A stretch of 18,746 nucleotides of DNA, taken from contig DAOWIM010000235.1 in the NCBI GenBank assembly GCA_030640905.1, positions 1-18,746 on the forward strand, in the 5' to 3' direction. The notes under the pieces were generated by a model. That model was not told where the DNA came from and did no database searches. It worked only from the letters and a program-made list of their open reading frames with translations. Source of the DNA: a bacterium. Lineage in GTDB: Bacteria; Zixibacteria; MSB-5A5; GN15; FEB-12. The translations under genes were made by a program, and so were the position numbers. Below are positions 1 through 6,180 of the stretch, piece after piece; position 1 is the stretch's first letter, and each line of letters begins with the position of its first letter.

Positions 1-483
1 ATTGAAATGAACGATCTGGCCGGTCGACTCAATGATGTCCTCAGCCAGGATATTATCAGAGAGAGGGAGATGTTTATCACCCTCTGGTTTGGTAAATTTG
101 ACCTTGAGAAATACGAGCTAACATACTGCAACGCTGGCCACATGCCAGGTCTCCTCTGGGATGAAGAAGCCAAAGCAATCTGTGAGCTGAGCGAAGGCGG
201 ACCGATTGTTGGTCAGTTTCCCGGACTCCAATTCAAGCTCGGCAAGCGTAAACTCGGTCATGGCGATAGGCTTTTTCTCTATACCGACGGTTTGACCGAG
301 GCGGCTGATGATCAGGGTAATCTCTTTGGTCGGGAACGAACAGAACAGGTTCTCACCGCCGAAATCGGCCTCAGCCCCAAGGACTTCTGCATTCGGGTCA
401 AGGAGTGGGTAGATAAATTTGCCGTCGGCTCATCGGAAGACACTCACGATGACTTCACCATAATGCAGGTGAAAGTGGACTGA
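1..483 (+). CDS. PP2C/SpoIIE-type serine phosphatase, C-terminal part (RsbU-like), cut at left edge
   Basis: The reading frame is open from base 1, so the gene starts before the window and only about 160 C-terminal residues are seen. These match the last half of an RsbU/SpoIIE-type PP2C phosphatase: a Cys-Asn-Ala-Gly-His-Met-Pro segment, then Leu-Tyr-Thr-Asp-Gly-Leu-Thr-Glu-Ala, then a terminal Asp-Asp-Phe-Thr, where family members place metal-binding acidic residues. In known partner-switching systems this enzyme dephosphorylates a STAS-domain anti-anti-sigma protein, which then releases a sigma factor or other partner. The next gene starts 2 bases after the stop and encodes exactly the expected partners, which supports the reading. 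The input domain (PAS, GAF, receiver or HAMP) is outside the window, so the signal sensed is unknown. The family call is confident; the exact target is inferred. Confidence 0.87.
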   Translation: MEMNDLAGRLNDVLSQDIIREREMFITLWFGKFDLEKYELTYCNAGHMPGLLWDEEAKAICELSEGGPIVGQFPGLQFKLGKRKLGHGDRLFLYTDGLTEAADDQGNLFGRERTEQVLTAEIGLSPKDFCIRVKEWVDKFAVGSSEDTHDDFTIMQVKVD

Positions 484-485
484 CC

Positions 486-1283
486 ATGCCTTGCTATGAC
501 TTCAAATACAAGTCTGTTCTGGAGTCGGAAGAACAGATGTACAATGATCTCCAGGCGGCTTTGATGGAGAATGCTATCACTGGTGAACTTCGCCATCGTT
601 TCTCACTGGCTGTTTCCGAGGGGTTTACCAACGCTCTGATTCATGGCAATCAACTCGATCCGTGCAAGATTATCAGGATCCATTTAAATATTAAGAAAGA
701 AGCTTTGACTGCCGACATAGTTGATGAAGGTGAGAGGGGACTGGAAAGAATCCAGCAGCGACGCTCTCGCGGTGAGCTGGCAGACGGCGGCCGCGGAATT
801 GACCTGATGGGCCACATTTGTGACCACGTCAAGTTTGCACGGAGCGACAAGGGTGGCCTAAAAGTCTCGATCTCGCTCATAAGACAGAAGATAAATAATA
901 GAAAGAATACATTTTCCTACAAGGAGGATGCCATGGAACTCGCAGTTAGACACGAAGACAACGTTGCCGTTATCGACCTCAAAGGCAGACTTGATTTGTC
1001 CGGTGGTACGATGTTGAAAGAAACGACCAAGGGTCTTGCCGATGAGGGGAAGCTCTCTGTTCACGTCAATCTGACCGATGTCGATTTCATCAACAGCTCA
1101 GGCCTCGGCGCGATGGTCTCAATCATGAAAGAGGTTCGTTTGCGTCAGGGGAGACTAACTCTCTCGAATCTCGCCAGTTACGTGCAAGAGATTTTTGAAA
1201 TCACCCAGCTGTCGCATATTTTTGAAGTTTATGCGACGGAGCAGGAAGCTCTCGGCTCGTATCAGTCGGTTCCGTCCAACTGA
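486..1283 (+). CDS. RsbW-like anti-sigma kinase fused to a STAS anti-sigma antagonist
   Basis: 265 residues with two domains normally found as separate proteins. Residues about 5-135 are a GHKL ATPase of the RsbW/SpoIIAB type: N box LAVSEGFTNALIHGN (41-55, with E45 and N49), G1 box DIVDEG (77-82) and a Gly-rich G2 box GGRGIDLMG (101-109). Residues 150-265 are a STAS domain with INSSGLGAMVS; the Ser pair S204/S205 is the usual site phosphorylated by the kinase. The joint, residues about 134-149, looks like a former intergenic spacer because it encodes a strong ribosome binding site just before an in-frame ATG at 933. A fused chain and a free 116-residue STAS protein could both be made. The gene lies 2 bases after the phosphatase, giving a complete phosphatase-kinase-antagonist set. 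The output partner (sigma factor or other) is not visible. A one-base error in the assembly could also create this fusion. Confidence 0.85.
   Translation: MPCYDFKYKSVLESEEQMYNDLQAALMENAITGELRHRFSLAVSEGFTNALIHGNQLDPCKIIRIHLNIKKEALTADIVDEGERGLERIQQRRSRGELADGGRGIDLMGHICDHVKFARSDKGGLKVSISLIRQKINNRKNTFSYKEDAMELAVRHEDNVAVIDLKGRLDLSGGTMLKETTKGLADEGKLSVHVNLTDVDFINSSGLGAMVSIMKEVRLRQGRLTLSNLASYVQEIFEITQLSHIFEVYATEQEALGSYQSVPSN
921..935 (+). promoter_or_regulatory. Internal Shine-Dalgarno and ATG for a separate STAS protein
   Basis: AAGGAGG at 921-927 is followed after 5 bases by ATG at 933, in frame with the long fused gene and exactly at the start of the STAS domain. It is one of the two strongest ribosome binding sites in the window, as good as that of cheY at 5141. 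A STAS protein starting here would have 116 residues, a normal length for RsbV-type proteins. Use of this start is inferred. Confidence 0.6.
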
Positions 1284-1317
1284 GGCCAGCCTTAGCGACT
1301 AAACAGGGGTGTATGCA

Positions 1318-3225
1318 ATGACCAATGTTATTGATAGAATTGGCGAACTGCTCGCCAAACTCCAGTCACCTGATTTCTACCAGCGCGAGGAAGCTGTTCG
1401 CGAACTGGGACAGTACACTGAGGATGAAGCCGTTGCCGGTTTGGTATTGGCTACCGAAGACGGTGATCTTGGCCTGAGAGAATTGGCCGCAGATCAACTC
1501 GTCCGCATCAAAGGTGAGACTGCGGCCCAGTTGTTAGTACAGTTCCTTGGCCACGATGATATCGCCACAAGAAATCTCGCGGCGGAAACACTGGTGAGAT
1601 TTGGCAGCGATGCCGTTCCCGCATTGATTGGTGCCGTCGATGATGACGACTATGATGTCCGCAAGTTCGTTGCTGATCTTCTTGGTTTGATCAAGGATGA
1701 ACGAGCGGTTACAGCTCTCTCAGAACGCCTGTGGGATGACAATATCAATGTGGTTTGTTCGGCAGCCGAGGCGCTTGGTGAAATCGGATCGAAGCAGGCT
1801 ATTCCCGCTTTGGTTGTGGCCGCCGAGAAAATCGAAGACACTCGGTTGCAGGCTCTCGAAGCGCTGGGCAAAATCGGTGATGGATCGGTTCTTGATCAGC
1901 TTTATGCCTACCTTGAGACTGATGATCCAATGGTGCGTTTTGCGGCTATTGAGGCAATCGGCGCTATCGGCCATCCAGGTTCAGTTGACAAAATGGCTGA
2001 ATACCTGGCCGACAAAGATTGCTCAATCGCCGAGACCGCTCTGACTTCGATGATAGACATTATCCAGCGCAATCCCGCAATAGCTAACACCGAGTTGCCG
2101 CTGGATAACTTTGTTCCCTTCCTGTTCGATGCCGTCAGAAACGGGGATCAGAAGATTACAGACTTTGTACTAAGCCGCCCGTCGAACTGGTACAACGAGG
2201 ACGTCCTCAAGTCGATGATCCTCATTGTAGGAGTTGTGAGCGATGATGTGCTTGAACGAATCACCGAAATTCTCGGAGGAATCGGTCCAGCCGTTAATCA
2301 GCACATTTTAAGCAATCTGGAAAGCGCCGACAGCGAGACCAAAGCAATGTTGCTTGATCTCCTGAAGAACAATGTCGACGCACAAATGACCGACAAGCTG
2401 ATTCCCTATGCTGAAGATTCTGACCCTGAAGTCAGGCAAAAAGTGGCGCATCTTCTCGGGTCCATCGCAAGTCCCGAATGTCTACCGGCGCTGCGAAGGC
2501 TCACAACTGATCCTGTTGGCCACGTTAGGTCGGCGGCTTTTGGAGCCGTTGGCTGGGTTGGTTCTGAGAGTGAAGTTGAGGTACTGATAGCCGGACTCGA
2601 TGATTCGTATCCAGATGTACGCGAAGCCGCGCTCGGCGCCCTGATTCTTATCGGTTGCGACAAGGCTGTGGCACAGTTCAGGGCTGATCTAAATCACGAG
2701 AACGCCGAACGCCAGCGCCTTGCTGTTATGGCTCTCGGTAAGATCGGCGACTCCAGTGTTGTGGAGGCTCTAATCGAAGCGACCCAGCATTCCGAACCGG
2801 CCAACCGCCGCTCGGCGATTGAAGCTCTCGCCAGAATTGGAAACATCGAAGATGTTTCCCCGATCTCTGTGGCTCTCAGTGACGAGGATAGCAGTGTTCG
2901 CAAGGCAGCTGTTTCGGCCCTGATCACTCTTCAGGGTGAAAAGGCGGTGCCGGAAATTAGGTTCCTGCTTGATGACGGAGACCAGTGGGTCAAGTACTAC
3001 GTTATCAATGCCATCGGCGATCTCGGGTCCGATAAGTTTATTGATTATATCAGACCTTGTCTCGCCGCCAGTCAGGATATTGTCAAGATTGCCGCGGTGA
3101 AAGCCCTGGCCAAAATGGGTTTCCGCGATACGATGTCCGAGATCAACCGTCTCCGTGATGGAGGCAATAAGGATATCGTCCATGCGGTTGAAGATGCCCT
3201 TTTAACTATGGGGAGTGGCAACTGA
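1318..3225 (+). CDS. Large HEAT-repeat scaffold protein
   Basis: About 635 residues made almost entirely of HEAT/PBS-lyase-type helical repeats of about 31 residues. Typical units are DDYDVRKFVADLLGLIKDE, VVCSAAEALGEIGSKQAIPAL and VRKAAVSALITLQGEKAVPE. The middle (roughly residues 255-360) is more diverged but still helical. There is no signal peptide or membrane segment, so it should be cytoplasmic. HEAT solenoids bind protein partners; no enzyme activity is expected. It lies between the partner-switching genes and a receiver protein, with chemotaxis genes following, so it may bridge the two pathways; that is inference. A GTG at 1309 is possible, but AGGGG at 1305-1309 sits 8 bases before ATG 1318, so ATG 1318 is chosen. 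Its stop overlaps the next start by one base (TGATG), which suggests translational coupling. Confidence 0.85.
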   Translation: MTNVIDRIGELLAKLQSPDFYQREEAVRELGQYTEDEAVAGLVLATEDGDLGLRELAADQLVRIKGETAAQLLVQFLGHDDIATRNLAAETLVRFGSDAVPALIGAVDDDDYDVRKFVADLLGLIKDERAVTALSERLWDDNINVVCSAAEALGEIGSKQAIPALVVAAEKIEDTRLQALEALGKIGDGSVLDQLYAYLETDDPMVRFAAIEAIGAIGHPGSVDKMAEYLADKDCSIAETALTSMIDIIQRNPAIANTELPLDNFVPFLFDAVRNGDQKITDFVLSRPSNWYNEDVLKSMILIVGVVSDDVLERITEILGGIGPAVNQHILSNLESADSETKAMLLDLLKNNVDAQMTDKLIPYAEDSDPEVRQKVAHLLGSIASPECLPALRRLTTDPVGHVRSAAFGAVGWVGSESEVEVLIAGLDDSYPDVREAALGALILIGCDKAVAQFRADLNHENAERQRLAVMALGKIGDSSVVEALIEATQHSEPANRRSAIEALARIGNIEDVSPISVALSDEDSSVRKAAVSALITLQGEKAVPEIRFLLDDGDQWVKYYVINAIGDLGSDKFIDYIRPCLAASQDIVKIAAVKALAKMGFRDTMSEINRLRDGGNKDIVHAVEDALLTMGSGN

Positions 3226-3659
3226 TGGAAGACCGCTCAATCCTCGTTGTAGACGATGAACTGCTCATCCGTGATCTCCTCTACGATTTTTTCCAGGGGC
3301 AGGGATGGTCGATCAGTGTAGCCGAGAACGGGGAGAAAGCGCTGGAAATTCTCGACACCAAAGAAGTGGATATATTGTTAGCTGATATCAAAATGCCTGA
3401 TATGGACGGAATGGAGTTGACCGCCGAGGTCCGCAAGGCCCACCCTGAGATACCGGTGATTCTTATGACCGGGTATCCGTCGGTGGACTCCGCTGTGGCC
3501 GCTCTTCGTGAGAAGGTAGCCGACTACATTATCAAACCGTTCAATATCAATCAACTCTTCAAGGTGATCGAATCTCAAGTCAAGGCAAGATTGGATGGAC
3601 AACATAGTGGCTCTGATTCTGCTCCGGTACAACCGGTACAGGAAAAGACCGACAACTGA
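3225..3659 (+). CDS. Stand-alone response regulator receiver protein
   Basis: 144 residues: one receiver domain (about 5-122) with an acidic pocket D10/D11, phosphoacceptor D54 in LLADIKMPDMDG, T82 and K104 (IIKPF). After the domain there are about 20 polar residues (Ser, Gln, Pro rich) and no output domain. The sequence resembles receivers of NtrC-type regulators more than CheY: MTGYPSVDSAVAAL is typical of the former. Its start overlaps the HEAT gene stop by one base, so the two are probably made together and may act together. The cognate kinase could be CheA or an unlinked kinase; the sequence does not decide. A 67-base gap follows, then cheR. Confidence 0.85.
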   Translation: MEDRSILVVDDELLIRDLLYDFFQGQGWSISVAENGEKALEILDTKEVDILLADIKMPDMDGMELTAEVRKAHPEIPVILMTGYPSVDSAVAALREKVADYIIKPFNINQLFKVIESQVKARLDGQHSGSDSAPVQPVQEKTDN

Positions 3660-3726
3660 AATATGTAGTCTGGAATGCTAATATTACACCGTCGTCATAT
3701 GGCGCGAGAGATACAGGAGCAATAGG

Positions 3727-4725
3727 TTGGCAAATCTACAAGCAGAAACTAAGATGACTAAAGAGGATTTTCTTCTCTTTCAAGAGTTCCTGCATGAGAA
3801 AGCCGGCATGTTCTTTGCCGAGAACAAGCAGTACTTGGTTGAGAACCGACTTGTCAAACGGATGGGGGAGCTCGGAATTAAGAGCTATCGTGACTATTTC
3901 TATCATGTCAAGTATGATACATCACTGAAAGAATTCAATACGTTGATGGATCTAGTCACAACCAATGAAACATCATTCTTTCGAAATGAACCACAGCTTA
4001 TTTCATTCGCTGACGAAGTACTGCCAAAGCTGATTGCAGAAAAACGGGAAAACAGGGCCACTCGAAGTCTTAAGGTATGGTCGGCTGGTTGCTCCACAGG
4101 GGAGGAACCATATACTCTGGCCATGTTGATATCCGAGAAGGTTGCCTCTTTAGCCGGGTGGAATACTGAGATCATTGCCTCCGACATTTCGGAGGAAGTT
4201 CTCGGGAAGGCCCGCAAAGGTGAATACAGCGGTCTGACATTGCGTAATGTCAGCCCGGACATACTACGTCGTTACTACGATCAGGACGGCGACAATTACC
4301 GGGTGAAGGCATCAGTCAAGTCGATGGTTCGCTTCTGTCACATGAACCTTAACGATCCCCGACAATTATCTACTCAATCCGGATTTGACATCATCTTTTG
4401 CCGAAACGTCATGATCTATTTCTCTGATGAAGTCAAGAAAGAACTGGTTCGCGGATTCTACAATGCTCTGCGACCCGGAGGATATTTCTATATCGGACAC
4501 GCCGAAACACTGCATGGAATCAGTAAAGCGTTCAAGTTGGCGTATTTCAAGAACGCTCTGGTTTACCACAAAGAAGTAGCCGATGCGTCCAAGGCTAAAC
4601 CGACACTTGTTTCGTCAGCCGCCGGCCGTTCTACGGTCGGAGCAGGTACTGCCGGCGCCGCAGGTGGTACCGGACGAGCGCTTGATCTTCTTAGTAAAAT
4701 CAAGCAGGCACAGGCAAAGAAATGA
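3727..4725 (+). CDS. cheR: Chemotaxis protein methyltransferase CheR
   Basis: CheR transfers methyl groups from S-adenosylmethionine to glutamates of chemoreceptors and opposes CheB. The SAM-binding motif VWSAGCSTGEEPYTLAMLI, the NETSFFRNE segment before it, and FDIIFCRNVMIYFSDE later in the chain identify the family. The start is taken as TTG 3727 because AGGAG at 3715-3719 lies 7 bases before it; ATG 3754 is the alternative and would drop 9 residues. The 332-residue length exceeds the usual 270-290. The excess is a C-terminal tail: a Ser/Gly/Ala-rich linker ending in a short basic helix-like segment RALDLLSKIKQAQAKK. This could be a tether, but that is inference. The cheY-type gene follows after 27 bases. 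Confidence 0.95.
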   Translation: MANLQAETKMTKEDFLLFQEFLHEKAGMFFAENKQYLVENRLVKRMGELGIKSYRDYFYHVKYDTSLKEFNTLMDLVTTNETSFFRNEPQLISFADEVLPKLIAEKRENRATRSLKVWSAGCSTGEEPYTLAMLISEKVASLAGWNTEIIASDISEEVLGKARKGEYSGLTLRNVSPDILRRYYDQDGDNYRVKASVKSMVRFCHMNLNDPRQLSTQSGFDIIFCRNVMIYFSDEVKKELVRGFYNALRPGGYFYIGHAETLHGISKAFKLAYFKNALVYHKEVADASKAKPTLVSSAAGRSTVGAGTAGAAGGTGRALDLLSKIKQAQAKK

Positions 4726-4752
4726 TGAACTTAAATATACAGGACCGGACCA

Positions 4753-5130
4753 ATGGCACAGACGATTTTAGTAGTTGATGATTCTCCGACTGTTCTGAAA
4801 TTCGTGTCGTTTTCCCTAAAGAACAAAGGGTTTCAGGTCGTGACCGCCTGCGATGGGATGGATGCTATCGAAAAGATATCCAACCTGACAGGAAGCCTTG
4901 ATCTGATAATTACCGATCTGAACATGCCCAATCTTGATGGATATGGATTGATCGACACCCTTCGTCAGAATGAGCAGCATCAAGAAACACCTATCATAAT
5001 TCTGAGTTCTGAGGATGGAGAAGATGATCGCGATAGAGGAATGGAGGTCGGAGCCAGCTCATATCTGGTGAAGCCGTTCAAACCATCACTGTTGCTCACC
5101 GAAGTTACCCGCTACCTGGGAAACGGATAA
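4753..5130 (+). CDS. CheY-like single-domain response regulator (first of two)
   Basis: 125 residues, only a receiver domain: acidic pair D9/D10, phosphoacceptor D55 in LIITDLNMPNLDG, a hydroxyl residue at S85/S86 in IIILSS, and conserved K107 in YLVKPF. It lacks the Trp-Asn pair after the phosphoacceptor that marks classic CheY and has Leu-Asn instead, so it is likely a second CheY-type protein rather than the main motor-binding one. It could act as a phosphate sink for CheA or as an adaptor to another target. An AGGA at 4741-4744 stands 8 bases before the ATG. It lies between cheR and the second, more canonical cheY. Confidence 0.88.
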   Translation: MAQTILVVDDSPTVLKFVSFSLKNKGFQVVTACDGMDAIEKISNLTGSLDLIITDLNMPNLDGYGLIDTLRQNEQHQETPIIILSSEDGEDDRDRGMEVGASSYLVKPFKPSLLLTEVTRYLGNG

Positions 5131-5140
5131 ACGGAAGGAA

Positions 5141-5148
5141 AAGGAGGT
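5141..5148 (+). promoter_or_regulatory. Strong ribosome binding site of cheY
   Basis: AAGGAGGT, a near-perfect complement to the 16S rRNA tail, ends 3 bases before the GTG at 5152. It decides the non-ATG start of the gene and suggests a high translation rate, as expected for CheY. Confidence 0.75.
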
Positions 5149-5151
5149 ATC

Positions 5152-5526
5152 GTGTCTGACCTTAAGATACTTGCTGTTGACGATAGCCCGACGATGAGAC
5201 GGATAATTGTCAACACTCTTAAGAAAGCTGGTTACGAGGATGTAATCGAAGCGAGCGATGGAAAAGATGCTCTAGCCAAGCTCAAAGTGGAAGAAGTCGG
5301 AATGGTCATCACCGACTGGAATATGCCCGAGATGGACGGTTTGACCTTCGTAACTAACCTCCGATCGACACCGAAGTACGCAAAGATGCCGATCCTGATG
5401 GTGACAACTCGTTCGGTCAAGGATGACATTGTCGAGGCTCTTAAGGCCGGTGTTAACAACTACATTGTCAAGCCGTTCACACCAGCGACCCTTAAGCAGA
5501 AAATAGATGAAGTCCTTGCGGGCTGA
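5152..5526 (+). CDS. cheY: Chemotaxis response regulator CheY
   Basis: 124 residues forming one receiver domain. It carries D10/D11, phosphoacceptor D55 in VITDWNMPEMDGL (almost identical to the enteric CheY segment, including the Trp after the Asp), T84 in LMVTTRS, the aromatic Y103 and K106 in YIVKPF. Phosphorylated by CheA, it binds the flagellar switch (FliM) to change rotation, and CheZ removes the phosphate. The start is GTG 5152, fixed by a very strong ribosome binding site at 5141-5148. cheZ follows after 22 bases, which matches the cheY-cheZ pairing of many motile bacteria. Confidence 0.95.
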   Translation: MSDLKILAVDDSPTMRRIIVNTLKKAGYEDVIEASDGKDALAKLKVEEVGMVITDWNMPEMDGLTFVTNLRSTPKYAKMPILMVTTRSVKDDIVEALKAGVNNYIVKPFTPATLKQKIDEVLAG

Positions 5527-5548
5527 TACGGACAGGAAGGAGAACGCA

Positions 5549-6151
5549 ATGCCCGACTCAACAGTTCTGATCAAAGAAATTGAACCCGTAATAAAAGATT
5601 TGGCTGAAGGTATCAATAACATTGTGGGGCAGCTCAAGCAGCTTCAGAGTCCGCTGTCCGAATCACAATCAAAGGTACCCAAAGCAACAGAGCAACTTGA
5701 TAAGATCAGCGAACAGACCGAGCAGGCCACCCATCAGATGCTCGATCAAATCGAAAAGATCATTGAACGCGAACAGGAAGTTAGTGAAGGACTCAAGACA
5801 ATCAAGGAAAACGCAGTCGCGGGAGATATCTCCAATGTGCCGGCTCTGGCCGATACTCTGGTCGGGAAGGCTGATGAATCCTGCAACGATGCCTTCGATA
5901 TCATGAATGTTCTGCAATTTCAGGATATTACCTCGCAGCAAATCAACCATGCGGCCAGTTTGCTCGAAGAAATAGAAACAAAACTCCACGAGATCATCGA
6001 GATTCTGCCCGGTGGTCTTGACCAGCCGTCAATGGAAATAATTGAAAGCGCCAGAAAATCACGAGTCTATGATCCTCACGCTGACATGACCAACAAGAAA
6101 ACCGAGCAGGATGAAGTTGACTCGCTATTCGCACAGAAAGAGAGCCAGTAA
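5549..6151 (+). CDS. cheZ: CheY-P phosphatase CheZ
   Basis: 200 residues, mostly long helices rich in Glu, Gln and Lys, as in the CheZ four-helix bundle. The key motif is LQFQDITSQQINHA: D126 and Q130 match the Asp and catalytic Gln of enteric CheZ (DxTxQ). The C-terminus ends in EQDEVDSLFAQKE, which resembles the C-terminal CheY-binding peptide of enteric CheZ (QDxVDxLL). Both functional ends are therefore present. An upstream in-frame ATG at 5507 lies inside cheY; ATG 5549 is chosen because AGGAAGGAG at 5534-5542 lies 6 bases before it. Its position right after cheY and before cheA supports the role of signal terminator. Confidence 0.9.
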   Translation: MPDSTVLIKEIEPVIKDLAEGINNIVGQLKQLQSPLSESQSKVPKATEQLDKISEQTEQATHQMLDQIEKIIEREQEVSEGLKTIKENAVAGDISNVPALADTLVGKADESCNDAFDIMNVLQFQDITSQQINHAASLLEEIETKLHEIIEILPGGLDQPSMEIIESARKSRVYDPHADMTNKKTEQDEVDSLFAQKESQ

Positions 6152-6180
6152 CATCTCACCGGAACGACGGAAAAAAGAAT

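Noticed and set aside
2770..3183. A 137-codon minus-strand frame inside the HEAT-repeat gene
   Set aside because: It is an antisense shadow of regular repeats; no recognisable motif and no independent start signals were seen.
3660..3726. Possible promoter before cheR
   Set aside because: The 67-base gap shows no convincing sigma-70, sigma-54 or sigma-28 pair. The TTGGCA at 3727 lacks a properly spaced -12 element and is inside the gene.
4583..4771. A 62-codon plus-strand frame overlapping the cheR end and the first cheY-type gene
   Set aside because: It is an out-of-frame shadow of the Gly/Ala-rich cheR tail; Arg- and Pro-rich with no supporting ribosome binding site.
5507..5548. An upstream in-frame ATG for cheZ inside cheY
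   Set aside because: ATG 5549 has a strong AGGAAGGAG 6 bases upstream and avoids a 20-base overlap, so the longer form is unlikely.
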